Shown: positions 48,591-60,262, numbered from the stretch's first letter. The stretch: 64,000 nt of DNA from Cepaea nemoralis (GCA_014155875.1 JACEFZ010016110.1:1-64000), one strand, 5' to 3'. Notes: a model not told the origin generated them from the letters alone. Numbers and translations: made by a program.

Positions 48591-50728
48591 AGGAAATACA
48601 AGGAGAAATGTAACACAGGGGATTATTGTGGGAAATACAGGGAGACATATGACACCAGATATTGCTGTAGGAAATACAGGGATAAATGTTGCATCAGGGA
48701 TTTTTGTAGGAAATACAGAGAGAAATATAACACCGGGGATTATTGTACGAAATACAGGGAGACATGTAACACCAGAGATTGCTGTAGGAATTGCATGGAG
48801 AAATGTGACACCGGGGTTTGTTATAGGAAATACATGGATAAATGTGACACCGGGGATCGATGTAGGAAATACAGGGAAGAATGTGGCGCCAGGGATTGTT
48901 GTAGGAAATACATGGAGAAATGCGACACCGGGGATCGATGTAGGAAATACAGGGAAGAATGTGGTGCCAGGGATTGTTGTAGGAAATACATGGAGAAATG
49001 CGACACCGGGGATTGTTGTAGGAAATACAGGGAAGAATGTGGCGCCAGGGATTGTTGTAGGAAATACATGGAGAAATGCGACACCGGGGATTGTTGTAGG
49101 AAATACAGGGAAGAATGTGGCGCCAGGGATTGTTGTAGGAAATACAAGGAGGAATGTGGCGCCAGGGATTGTTGTAGGAAATACAGGGAAGAATGTGGCG
49201 CCAGGGATTGTTGTAGGAAATACATGGAGAAATGCGACACCGGGGATTGTTGTAGGAAATACAGGGAAGAATGTGGCGCCAGGGATTGTTGTAGGAAATA
49301 CAGGGAAGAATGTGGCGCCAGGGATTGTTGTAGGAAATACAGGGAAGAATGTGGCGCCAGGGATTGTTGTAGGACATACATGGAGAAATGCGACACCGGG
49401 GATTGTTGTAGGAAATACAGGGAAGAATGTGGTGCCAGGGATTGTTGTAGGAAATACATGGAGAAATGCGACACCGGGGATTGTTGTAGGAAATACAGGG
49501 AAGAATGTGGCGCCAGGGATTGTTGTAGGAAATACATGGAGAAATGCGACACCGGGGATTGTTGTAGGAAATACAGGGAAGAATGTGGCGCCAGGGATTG
49601 TTGTAGGAAATACATGGAGAAATGCGACACCGGGGATTGTTGTAGGAAATACAGGGAAGAATATGGCGCCAGGGATTGTTGTAGGAAATACATGGAGAAA
49701 TGCGACACCGGGGATTGATGTAGGAAATACAGGGAAGAATGTGGCGCCAGGGATTGTTGTAGGAAATACATGGAGAAATGCGACACCGGGGATTGTTGTA
49801 GGAAATACAGGGAAGAATATGGCGCCAGGGATTGTTGTAGGAAATACATGGAGAAATGCGACACCGGAGATTGTTGTAGGAAATACAGGGAAGAATGTGG
49901 CGCCAGGGATTGTTGTAGGAAATACATGGAGAAATGCGACACCGGGGATTGTTGTAGGAAATACAGGGAAGAATGTGGCGCCAGGGATTGTTGTAGGAAA
50001 TACATGGAGAAATGCGACACCGGGGATTGTTGTAGGAAATACAGGGAAGAATGTGGCGCCAGGGATTGTTGTAGGAAATACAGGGAGAATGTGGCGCCAG
50101 GGATTGTTGTAGGAAATTCAGGGAAGAATGTGGCGCCAGGGATTGTTGTAGGAAATACAGGGAAGAATGTGGCGCCAGGGATTGTTGTAGGAAATACATG
50201 GAGAAATGCGACACCGGGGATTGTTGTAGGAAATACAGGGAAGAATGTGGTGCCAGGGATTGTTGTAGGAAATACATGGAGAAATGCGACACCGGGGATT
50301 GTTGTAGGAAATACAGGGAAGAATGTGGCGCCAGGGATTGTTGTAGGAAATACATGGAGAAATGCGACACCGGGGATTGTTGTAGGAAATACAGGGAAGA
50401 ATGTGGCGCCAGGGATTGTTGTAGGAAATACATGGAGAAATGCGACACCGGGGATTGTTGTAGGAAATACAGGGAAGAATGTGGCGCCAGGGATTGTTGT
50501 AGGAAATACATGGAGAAATGCGACACCGGGGATTGTTGTAGGAAATACAGGGAAGAATGTGGCGCCAGGGATTGTTGTAGGAAATACATGGAGAAATGCG
50601 ACACCGGGGATTGTTGTAGGAAATACAGGGAAGAATGTGGCGCCAGGGATTGTTGTAGGAAATACATGGAGACATGTGACACTACATGCTGTTGTAATAG
50701 ATAGATACAGTGAGAAATGTGACAGACG
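48591..50728. repeat. 39-bp minisatellite organised as 78-bp dimers
   Basis: About 54 monomers. Type A is GAAATACAGGGAAGAATGTG then GCGCCAGGGATTGTTGTAG. Type B is GAAATACATGGAGAAATGCG then ACACCGGGGATTGTTGTAG. They alternate A-B over most of the array, making a 78-bp higher-order unit. 39 and 78 are multiples of three, so the plus strand is open for 494 codons (NTGKNVAPGIVVG / NTWRNATPGIVVG) and the minus strand for over 700. With no flanking domain and several frames open at once, I treat it as satellite DNA. Confidence 0.95.
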
Positions 50729-52015
50729 GTGAACCTGGAGAACATACGAGTGTGAACCTGGAGAACATACGAGTGTGAACCTGGAGAACATACGAGTGTG
50801 AACCTGGAGAACAGACGGATGTGAACCTGGAGAAGAAACGAGTGTGAACCTGGAGAACAGACGAGTGTGAACCTGGAGAAGAAACGAGTGAGAACCTGGA
50901 GAAGAAACGAGTGTGAACCTGGAGAACATACGAGTGTGAACCTGGAGAACATACGAGTGTGAACCTTGAGAACAGACGGATGTGAATCTGGAGAAGAAAC
51001 GAGTGTGAACCTGGAGAACAGACGAGTGTGAACCTGGAGAAGAAACCAGTGTGAACCTGGAGAAGAAACGAGTGTGAACCTGGAGAAGAAATGAATGTGA
51101 ACCTGGAGAACAGACGAGTGTGAACCTGGAGAAGAAATGAGTGTGAACCTGGAGAACAGACGAGTGTGAACCTGGAGAAGAAACGAGTGTGAACCTGGAG
51201 AACAGACGAGTGTGAACCTGGAGAAGAAACGAGTGTGAACCTGGAAAAGAAACGAGTGTGAACCTGGAGAAGAAACCAGTGTGAACCTGGAGAACAGACG
51301 ATTGTGAACCTGGAGAACAGACGAGTGTGAACCTGGAGAAGAAATGAGTGTGAATCTGGAGAAGAAATGAGTGTGAACCTTGAGAAGAAACGAGTGTGAA
51401 CCTGGAGAAGAAACCAGTGTGAACCTGGAGAACAGACGATTGTGAACCTGGAGAACAGACGAGTGTGAACCTGGAGAAGAAATGAGTGTGAATCTGGAGA
51501 AGAAATGAGTGTGAACCTTGAGGAGAAACGAGTGTGAACCTGGAGAAGAAACGTGTGTGAACCTGGAGAAGAAATTAGTGTGAGCCTGGAGAAGAAACGT
51601 GTGTGAACCTGGAGAAGAAATGAGTGTGAACCTGGAGAAGAAACGAGTGTGAACCTGGAGAAGAAACGAGTGTGAACCTGGAGAACAGACGAGTGTGAAC
51701 CTGGAAAAGAAACGAGTGTGAACCTAGAGAACAGACGAGTGTGAACCTAGAGAAAAGACGAGTGTGAACTAGAGAACAGACGAGTGTGAACCTGAAGAAG
51801 AAACAAGTGTGAACCTGGAGAAAGACGCGTGTGAACCTGGAGAAGAGACGAGTGTGAACCTGGAGAACAAGCGAGTGTGAACCTAAGAACAGACGAGTAT
51901 GAACCTGGAGAACAGACAAGTGTGAACCTGGAGAAGAAACGAATGTGAACTTGGAGAACAAACGAGTGTGAATCTGGAGAAGAAACGAGTGTGAACCTGG
52001 AAAAGATACGAAGAA
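50729..52015. repeat. 23-bp minisatellite
   Basis: About 56 copies of GTGAACCTGGAGAAGAAACG plus AGT, with GAGAACAGACGAGT and GAGAACATACGAGT subtypes. The array decays toward 51750-52000. Confidence 0.95.
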
Positions 52016-52093
52016 AGGGGAGTAAATAGTTACCGACTATAAATACAAACGTGTGCTAATGTTGGACTTAATGCTGGTCTCTGGTTATTTCAG

Positions 52094-52163
52094 AGTAGAA
52101 TCTGACAAAACATGAACATATGTAGGGCGCAGTTCCGTGACTCAAAGACATCATACGCCACAG
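52094..52163 (+). other. Plus-strand exon-like segment with strong splice sites
   Basis: A 70-nt segment has an acceptor (TCTGGTTATTTCAG|AGTAG) and a donor (CGCCACAG|GTAAGTATTG) on the plus strand, opposite to MAGI. One frame contains an ATG (MNICRAQFRDSKTSYAT, then phase 1). No homology is recognised. It may be an exon of an antisense or non-coding transcript, or a chance match. Confidence 0.3.
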
Positions 52164-52775
52164 GTAAGTATTGTTTACACAGCTGTCACTGCAGAAGTCG
52201 TATCATCGTTGGTAGATAGATGAAAGTAAACACGGGATATAACATGGGCAGGCCAACAGATGTGGGGTGTGCTCTCGTCAGCTGTGCAGCAGGGCGTCAA
52301 GGGACATCTGCCTGAGAAGCTCATTCATGTGCAGTACATATCCCCCACGTGTGTTTGTGGTTACTGCTGTTTAATGTGATCGCATGTAGTTGTCGGAACT
52401 CTGGTTTCTCATTTATTATCTCACGTGACTTCACATCCAGATCCGAGAACTACGACCCGCTCGGGAGTATTTCATCGGTTGCCTAGTTTCTTCAGCTAAG
52501 GCGGTAAATGTGAGACGCCTGTACATCCCAACACACTCTATACAATCTCACTGTCACTCCATGCAAGGCTGCCTTCCCGTGCGGCACCACAACCCATCCA
52601 CCCCACCCCGAACTATCTCACCAATGTCACAAACATTTCTAACCGTATCTTCACCCTGAACCATTCCAGTGCCGCCCCTCTTCCACCCGTTGATCCTGCT
52701 GTCATCCAATGCACCAAAGGAAAAAAGACACCACTTTGTGAAAAGTACACGTTTGCCTGGGGCATCTTGTATCTA
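52164..52775. other. Unique intron sequence, nothing recognised
   Basis: No coding similarity or repeat family recognised. Confidence 0.55.
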
Positions 52776-52779
52776 TATC

Positions 52780-53105
52780 ATATATCTCTCTCGTGTGTAT
52801 TTGCCACAGCTCTCAGACTCACCGGCCACTCGGAATCTCTCTCGTGTGTATTTGCCACAGCTCTCAGACTCACCGGCCACTCGGAATCTCTCTCGTGTGT
52901 ATTTGCCACAGCTCTCAGACTCACCGGCCACTCGGAATCTCTCTCGTGTGTATTTGCCACAGCTCTCAGACTCACCGGCCACTCGGAATCTCTCTCGTGT
53001 GTATTTGCCACAGCTCTCAGACTCACCGGCCACTCGGAATCTCTCTCGTGTGTATTTGCCACAGCTCCCAGACTCACCGGCCACTCGGAATCTCTCTCGT
53101 ATGTG
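52780..53105. repeat. 51-bp repeat, six nearly identical copies
   Basis: Unit: TCTCTCTCGTGTGTATTTGC, CACAGCTCTCAGACTCACCG, GCCACTCGGAA. Copies are almost identical (one C for T change in the last), which suggests recent expansion. On the MAGI strand each unit contains GGCCG|GTGAGTCTG, a donor-like match. Confidence 0.95.
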
Positions 53106-53184
53106 AATCGGCCAACACAGTCTGTACATGTGTACACGTACACAAGAGAGAGTGGGTGGGATTTATATAAATGTGTGTCTGAAG

Positions 53185-53219
53185 GTGAATGAGAGAGATA
53201 GAGATAGATAGAGAGTGAG

Positions 53220-53269
<50 letters not shown>

Positions 53270-53350
53270 GAGAGAGAGAGGAGAGAGCAAGATAGAATGC
53301 AAGAGAGAGATAGAGATAGATAGAGAGTGAGTGGAGAGAGAGAGAGTGAG

Positions 53351-53381
<31 letters not shown>

Positions 53382-53629
53382 AGTGGAGAGAGAGAGAGAG
53401 AGTGAGTGGAGAGAGAGAGAGAGAGTGAGTGGAGAGAGAGAGAGAGTGGAGAGAGAGAGAGTGAGTGGAGAGAGAGAGAGTGAGTGGAGAGAGAGAGTGA
53501 GTGGAGAGAGAGAGAGAGAGTGAGTGGAGAGAGAGAGAGTGAGTGGAGAGAGAGAGAGAGCGAGAGAGAGAGAGAGAGGAGAGAGCAAGATAGAATGCAA
53601 GAGAGAGATAGAGATAGATAGAGAGTGAG

Positions 53630-53680
<51 letters not shown>

Positions 53681-54119
53681 AGAGAGAGAGAGAGGAGAGA
53701 GCAAGATAGAATGCAAGAGAGAGATAGAGCGAGAGAGAATTTTGATAAAGAGCACACGAAGGAGAAAGATAGCGTGCGCGGGACTGTGTGTCTGTGAAAG
53801 AGATCGAGAGAAAGAGAGGGGGATGGGGGAGGGATATCAAGAGAGAGAGATAGGGAGAGTGTGTACGAAAGAGATCGAAAGAAAGAGAGAAAGAATGACA
53901 GAGCAAGGGAGTGTGTGCGTGTGTGAAAGAGAGCAAGAGAGAAGAGAGCGGGGGGAGAGAAAGAGCGACAGAGAAAAAGAGAGAGTGACAGAGAGAAAGA
54001 GAGAGAGGGACAGAAAGATAGAATGTGTGTGTGCGTGTGTGTGTGTGAAAGAGGCGAGAGAGAAACAGAGAGAGATCTAGAGTGCGGGAGAGAGAAAGAG
54101 AACAAGAGGGATATATAGT

Positions 54120-54157
<38 letters not shown>

Positions 54158-54195
54158 ACGAAAGAGAACGAAAGAGAGAGAGAGAGAGATCAAGG
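53185..54195. repeat. (GA)n-rich tract with a duplicated block and a (GT)n run
   Basis: GA-rich sequence with regular AGTGAGTGGAGAG interruptions. A block containing GAGCAAGATAGAATGCAAGA is present three times (about 53285, 53583, 53699). A GT run lies at 54121-54155. Confidence 0.92.
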
Positions 54196-54289
54196 AGGTA
54201 ATAACTAAAGGGAAGCAACTACGTATTGGTTGGAACAATACAATTTAGCCAGCATTATGTCCCGTGTCGATTGGTTAGTGTGCCAGCTT

Positions 54290-54435
54290 GTCGAGACAGG
54301 GGGGAAACCCCGGCAGAGACAGGGGAGAGCCTGGCAGAGACCCCGGCAGAGACAGGGGAGACCCAGCAGAGACAGGGGAGATCCCAGCAGATACAGGGGA
54401 GATCCCAGCAGATTCAGGGGAGACCCCAGCAGATG
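54290..54435. repeat. ~21-bp minisatellite
   Basis: About seven copies of GAGACAGGGGAGATCCCAGC type, with some shorter units. Confidence 0.9.
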
Positions 54436-54499
54436 AATTATTCCGGCCACTACGATTCGGGACAATTTCTGCACAAGAAAGGTGACGAGGAAAGGAACT

Positions 54500-54840
54500 G
54501 AGCAACACCACATAATATGCGCACTACAGTACATCACGTGACACACCACAGAACATGACGTGACACAATGCATTACATGACGTGGCACACTACACTACAT
54601 GACATGACACACCACAGTACATCACGTGACATACTACACCATAGGACGTGACACAATACACCCCATCACGTGACACACAAAACTACATCACGCGATACAC
54701 TACACTACATGGCGTGACATAATACACTACATGACGTGGCACACTGCACTACGTGACGTGACACACTATATTGCATGGCGTGACACACTAAACTACGTGA
54801 CGTGACACACAACACAATGTCAGGTAACATGCTACAGTTA
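54500..54840. repeat. ~24-bp degenerate ACGTGACACAC repeat
   Basis: About 14 imperfect units of ACATCACGTGACACACTACA type. CACGTGAC boxes recur within it. Confidence 0.88.
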
Positions 54841-54959
54841 TCAACAAGACTGCACTCTGCACGCTAAATTTAAACAAAAATTAAGTTGCATGTCCTGGGC
54901 AAATTTTACGTTCGGTAGTTTTCCATTGCTTTCTGAACGACCGGCTCCTATACCTTTTT

Positions 54960-55040
54960 CGAAAAAACCAGCACCACTGTGTTTCGAACCCGGGTATACG
55001 GGCTCACAAGCCGCGTTCGCAAGCCCTTCACACAATTCTA
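54960..55040 (-). other. Possible tRNA-like (SINE or tRNA fragment) segment
   Basis: On the minus strand it reads GGGCTTGCGAACGCGGCTTG, TGAGCCCGTATACCC, GGGTTCGAAACAC. GGTTCGAAAC resembles a pol III B box, but the A box is poor and no cloverleaf could be drawn. Tentative. Confidence 0.25.
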
Positions 55041-55044
55041 CTTG

Positions 55045-55195
55045 TTACATGTCACAAATGCTAAAGATCCTGTTACATGTCACAAATGCTAAAGGTCCTG
55101 TTACATGTCACAAATGCTAAAGGTCCTGTTACATGTCACAAATGCTAAAGGTCCTGTTACATGTCACAAATGCAAAAGGTCCTGTTACATGCCAC
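55045..55195. repeat. 28-bp minisatellite
   Basis: Five copies of CCTGTTACATGTCACAAATG then CTAAAGGT. Confidence 0.95.
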
Positions 55196-55204
55196 AAGTA
55201 GCTG

Positions 55205-56710
55205 GAGAAGCTAGTGTACTGGACAAGCTACTGTACTGGACAGGCTAGTGTACTGGACAGGCTACTGTACTGGACAGGCTACTGTACTGGACAGGCTACT
55301 GTACTGGACAGGCTAGTGTACTGGACAGGTTAGTGTACTGGACAGGCTACTGTACTGGACAGGCTAGTGTACTGGACAGGTTAGTGTACTGGACAGGCTA
55401 GTGTACTGGACAGGTTAGTGTACTGGACAGGCTAGTGTACTGGACAGGTTAGTGCACTGGACAGGCTACTGTACTGGACAAGCTACTGTACTGGACAGGC
55501 TAGTGTACTAGACAGGCTAGTGTACTGGACAGGTTAGTGTACTGGACAGGCTAGTGTACTGGACAGGCTAGTGTACTAGACAGGCTAGTGTGCTAGACAG
55601 GCTAGTGTACTGGCCAGGCTACTGTACTGGACAGGCTAGTGTACTGGACAGGCTACTGTACTAGACAGGCTAGTGTACTAGACAGGCTACTGTACTAGAC
55701 AGGCTAGTGTACTAGACAGGCTAGTGTACTGGACAGGTTAGTGTACTAGACAGGCTAGTGTACTGGCCAGGCTACTGTACTGGACAGGCTAGTGTACTGG
55801 ACAGGCTACTGTACTAGACAGGCTAGTGTACTAGACAGGCTACTGTACTAGACAGGCTAGTGTACTGGACAGGCTACTGTACTGGACAGGTTAGTTAGTG
55901 TACTGGACAGGCTACTGTACTGGACAGGCTAGTGTACTGGCCAGGCTACTGTACTGGACAGGCTAGTGTACTGGACAGGCTACTGTGGTGGACAGCCTAC
56001 TGTGCTGGACAGGCTACTGTACTGGACAGGCTACTGTACTGGACAGGCTAGTTAATGTACTGGATAGGCTAGTGTACTGGACAGGCTAGTGTACTGGCCA
56101 GGCTAGTATACTGGCCAGGCTACTGTACTGGACAGGCTAGTGTACTGGCCAGGCTATTGTACTGGACAGGCTACTGTACTGGCCAGGCTAGTGTACTGGA
56201 CAGGCTAGTGTACTGGACAGGCTACTGTACTGGACAGGCTAGTTAGTGTACTAGACAGGCTACTGTACTGGGCAGGCTAGTTAGTGTACTGGACAGGCTA
56301 CTGTACTGGACAGGCTACTGTACTGGACAGGCTAGTTAGTGTACTGGACAGGCTAGTGTACTGGACAGGCTAGTTAGTGTACTGGACAGGCTACTGTACT
56401 GGCCAGGCTAGTTAGTGTACTGGACAGGCTACTGTACTGGACAGGCTACTGTACTGGACAGGCTAGTTAGTGTACTGGACAGGCTTGTGTACTGGACAGG
56501 CTACTGTACTGGACAGGCTAGTGTACTGGACAGGCTACTGTACTGGACAGGCTAATGTACTAGACAGGCTAGTGTACTGGACAGGCTAATAATTAGTGTA
56601 CTTTACAGGCTAATTAGTGTACTGGACAGGCTAATTAGTGTACTGGACAGGGTAGTGTACTGGACAGACTAGTTAGTGTACTGGACAGGTTGGTGTACTT
56701 GACATGCTAA
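55205..56710. repeat. 17-bp minisatellite
   Basis: About 85 copies of ACTGGACAGGCTAGTGT, with CTACTGT, GGTTAGTGT, GACCAGG-type and 4-bp-extended TAGTTAGTGT variants. The longer variant is concentrated in the 3' half (56200-56700). Confidence 0.95.
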
Positions 56711-57060
56711 AGTGCTAGCCACTAGCTACAAGGCCTCTCTGGAACCCTGAGCCCTAAAATATATATTTATCTAGGTCAAACAAGTGAGCCAGTTTCACGT
56801 TAGTTAGCACATTCGATGCTCATTATAGCTGTGTAATGTCAGTAGCTGTAGTCTCTTGTGACATCACAGGTCATACAGTGTCACGTGATCTGGGGACATG
56901 TGACCTGTAGCAGGTCACTGGAACAAACAACATTCCACGGCTTCCCCCACGTGGTCGGGGTCAGGGGTCAGTGGTTGTCATTTCCTGCATGTTGTTGTGG
57001 GTGTTCAGCTGGCAGGTGAGCCATGTTGTTTACTGCAAGTACGCGCCCATGGGCTGAATA
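56711..57060. other. Unique intron sequence, nothing recognised
   Basis: No coding or repeat signal. One TCACGTGATC box at about 56881. Confidence 0.55.
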
Positions 57061-57061
57061 T

Positions 57062-57144
<83 letters not shown>

Positions 57145-57195
57145 AACACACACACACACAAACACACACACAAACACACACACATATACACACAT
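57062..57195. repeat. (CT)n(CA)n microsatellite
   Basis: About 36 CT units followed by interrupted CA units, then further C/T-rich sequence to about 57340. Confidence 0.97.
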
Positions 57196-57479
57196 TCTCT
57201 TCTTGTCTCTTCCTCCCTACTTTATCTCTCTCATTCCCTTCCTTTCTCTCTCTCCCTTCTTTATCGCATTCTTTCTTTCTCTCCCTCCCTTTTTTATCTC
57301 CCTCTTTCTCTCCCTCTCTCATGCTCTTCCTTTCTCTTTTTACATCACATACTTTTTATGTACACATTTTTCTGCATGTTTAACATTTTTATGAGACTGC
57401 TCATGACAATTGTCAGTGTATGTGTGTGAGTAAAGTGTGGGAGGTTGTTCATACTAGTTTCACTGCTATCTTGAGACAT

Positions 57480-59130
57480 TTTGTATGTGCCTAGATGTGA
57501 GGAGGTGTGAGTGTGTGTGGAGGATGTGTGTGAGTGTGGGTGGGGGATGTGTGGGTGGGGGATGTGTGGGTGGGGATATGCGTTTGGATGGGTTGGGGTG
57601 TGTGGTTTTGGTGGGTAGTGATATTTCTGGGTGTTGGTGGGATGTGTGGGGGTGAAAGTAGGGGTGTGGGAATGGGTGTGGGGGATGTGTATATGGGTGG
57701 AGGATATGTGTATGGGATGGATGCAGGGGATGTGTGTTTGTGTGGATGGTTTGAGGAAGTATGTGTGGGTGGCGGGGTTGTGTGGGTAGGGGATTGTGTT
57801 GGGTGGATTGGGGATGCAAGGGCAGGTGGGGAGAAGTGTATGGTGTGTGGGTGTGAGATATGTGTGTGGTGTGTTGGTGCGGGATGTGTGCATGATGTGT
57901 GGGTGGAGGGTATGTTTGTGGTGGTATGGGTGAGGATATGTGTGTGGGTGGAGGATAGTGGGTGGTGTGGGGGATGTGTGTGGTGGGGGATGTGTGTGAT
58001 GGGTGCGGGGAATGTGTGTATGGGTGGGGTATATGTGGGGGTGAGTAGGGGATGTGTGGTGGTTGGGGGAAGTATGTAGAGGTGTGTGGGTGGGAAATGT
58101 GTGCGTGGATGGGGAATGAGTGGGTGAGGGTGTGTGAGTGGCTTAGGGTTGTGTAGGTCGGAGAGGGAGTTGTATGTGTCGGGATGGGATTTGTGAGTGG
58201 GTGGAGGATGTGTGTGGGTAGGGGTATTTTGATCGTGAGATGTTTGGTTGGGGTGGGTGGGTGGGTGGGGGTGTGGGTGCGTAGTGGAGGATGTATGCGT
58301 GAGTGAGTGTGTGTTGGTGGACGGGTAGGGAATGCGTGTGTGGGTGGGGAGAGGTGTGTGGTGTGTTGGTTGGGGATATTGTGTGGGTGAGGTATGTGTG
58401 TGTTTTGTGGTGTGGGGTGGATGGGTAAGGGTATCTGTGTGGGTGTGGGTGGGGATATTGTGTGGTATCTGGGTGGGGGATATGTGTGTGGTGTGTAAGT
58501 GGAGATGTGTTGGTGAGGGATATGTGTATGTATGTGTGGTGCGTGGGTTGGGAATATTGCGTGGTAGGGGGTGTATGTGATGTGCGGGTGGGGGATTGGG
58601 TTAAGGCATGTGTGGGTGGGTGGAAGTTGTATGTGTGGTTGGTGGGGTGTGTGTGAGTGGTTTGGGGATGTGTGAGTGGTTTGGGGATGTATGGGTGGTT
58701 AGGGAGATGTGTGTGTGTGTGTGGGGGGGGGGGGGGGTAGGGACATGTCAGTTGGTGGGGATGTGTGTGTATGGTTTGGGGATGTGTGAGTGGATGTGCG
58801 ATGTGTGGGTTGGTAGGGGATTGTGTGCATGGGGAGGGGATATGTGGTCGATGGAGATGTGGCTGGGGGATGTGTGGTTTGAGGTGTGGGTGGGGAGATG
58901 ATGTGTGGCTTAGGATGTGGATGGGCGTGGGATGTGTGGGTTAGTGGGGGAATGTTTGTGGGTGGCGAGTGTGTTTTGGTTGGGGGATCAGATGAGGGTA
59001 GTGTGTGTGGGTGAGGGATGTGCGCGAGGGGGATGGGTCGGTTGGTGGGGTATGTATGTGTCCCTGGTGTGCGTGTGTGTGGGTAGGTGGGGATGTGTGT
59101 GTGGGTGGGGTGATGTATGGATAAGTGGGA
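57480..59130 (+). repeat. G/T-rich strand-asymmetric tract (GGGTGTGGGGATGTGTG)
   Basis: About 1.65 kb almost without C on the plus strand, made of irregular GATGTGTGGGTGGGG-type repeats, including a run of about 14 G at 58724-58737. The strong GC skew and closely spaced GGG/GGGG runs give many potential G-quadruplex sites on the plus strand. Frames that stay open (Val/Trp/Gly/Cys-rich) are compositional. Confidence 0.92.
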
Positions 59131-59134
59131 GATG

Positions 59135-59320
59135 GGCCTCATAACATGGTAATAAGCCTTGTTTATGTTTACAACATTCATTTCACAATGTTTATTTTTC
59201 TTCCTATGTAAATGTATAATGCTCTTGATGAATGAAAGACGAGTGATTGGAAGGGCCGAATGTAAGACGGGCCTGCGCGCCCAATTTGTGACCCTAATAA
59301 AGTTGATTTGATTTGATTTC
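59135..59320 (+). mobile_element. Interspersed element 3' end with AATAAAG tail, copy 2
   Basis: Contains GGAAGGGCCGAATGTAAGAC then GGGCCTGCGCGCCCAATTTG and ends ACCCTAATAAAG followed by TTGATTTGATTTGATTT. It shares its core with the minus-strand copy at 12090-12200. The AATAAAG plus short tandem tail is typical of SINE/LINE 3' ends. The 5' limit is uncertain. Confidence 0.75.
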
Positions 59321-59632
59321 CTCCCTTCTTTATCTCTCTCATTCTCTTCTCTTCTCTTCCTCCCTTCTTTATCTTTCTTATTCTCTTCCTTTCTCTCCCT
59401 CTCTTCTTTATCTCTCTCATCCCTCCCCTTATCTCGCTCTATTTCTGTCACCTCTGTCCTGTTATTTCTCCTTCTATCTCTCTCTTTTTAAAAGATGTTT
59501 TAATCTCTCTCTCTTTCTCAGTCTCTAACTCTCTCTGCTTCTATTTCTCCCTACTTCTATTTCTCTCTACTTTTCTATCTCCCTCTGTAATTATCTCTTT
59601 ATCAGCGTCTCTGTCTCTTAGTCTATCTCTAA

Positions 59633-59663
<31 letters not shown>

Positions 59664-59777
59664 TTCTCTCTCTTTGTCTCTCTCTCTCGCTGTGGGTCTA
59701 ACTCTCTCTCTCTCTCTCTCTCTCTGGGTCTAACTCTCTCTCTCTCTGTGGGTCTAACTCTATCTCTCTGTGGGTCT

Positions 59778-59859
<82 letters not shown>

Positions 59860-59870
59860 CTAACTCTATC
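59321..59870. repeat. CT-rich low-complexity tract
   Basis: Degenerate TCTCTCTT/CCTTCTTTATC repeats, then (CT)n runs with GGGTCTAAC interruptions, ending about 145 bp from the donor of the exon at 60016-60097. Confidence 0.93.
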
Positions 59871-60015
59871 TCCAGAAAGCCGTTGCAACGGCTGATGGAG
59901 TCAGACTGTGTCCATTAACTTCGGTTGGTAAAAGATGACACAGCCCATCAGAGAGCGCGCTGACTGACACACTACAGACAGCAAACAGCACGCGGAATGT
60001 TGAACACTCACGTAC

Positions 60016-60097
60016 CTGCCATAGATCGTCTCTTAGACTTGTTCGACTTGGAGAAGAAGAACAGCATGCTCCTGCTTTTTCTCCGTGAGAACGCCAT
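60016..60097 (-). CDS. MAGI: MAGI homologue, putative alternative first coding exon
   Basis: An ATG at 60097-60095 opens 27 codons, MAFSRRKSRSMLFFFSKSNK then SKRRSMA, and one extra base before donor ATGGCAG|GTACGT (60016/60015). An in-frame TAA lies 36 nt upstream, so the frame does not extend further 5' without splicing. The phase-1 end fits the WW exon at 44095, whose two leading bases complete a glutamate: ..SMA-ELPFGWEK. The peptide is strongly basic with a short MLFFF patch, and has no signal peptide or domain. If real, it would start a MAGI isoform directly at the second WW domain, without the guanylate-kinase-like and first WW regions found in vertebrate MAGI. The evidence is splice site, phase and upstream stop only; it could also belong to another transcript. 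Confidence 0.5.
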
Positions 60098-60184
60098 TGT
60101 GTCTCCACTACACGTGTAGCACAAGTCAATTTATCCCGTGGAACTGGCTAGCAAATTTTGCAGTGTATTCATCACAACTACACA

Positions 60185-60262
60185 GCCCGTGGGAACACAC
60201 GGGCCCCACTAGAACACACAGGCCGCTAGAACACACAGGCCGCTAGAACACACAGGCCGCTA
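60185..60262. repeat. 18-bp repeat, about four copies
   Basis: GAACACACAGGCCGCTAG units lying upstream (gene orientation) of the putative first exon. Confidence 0.9.
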
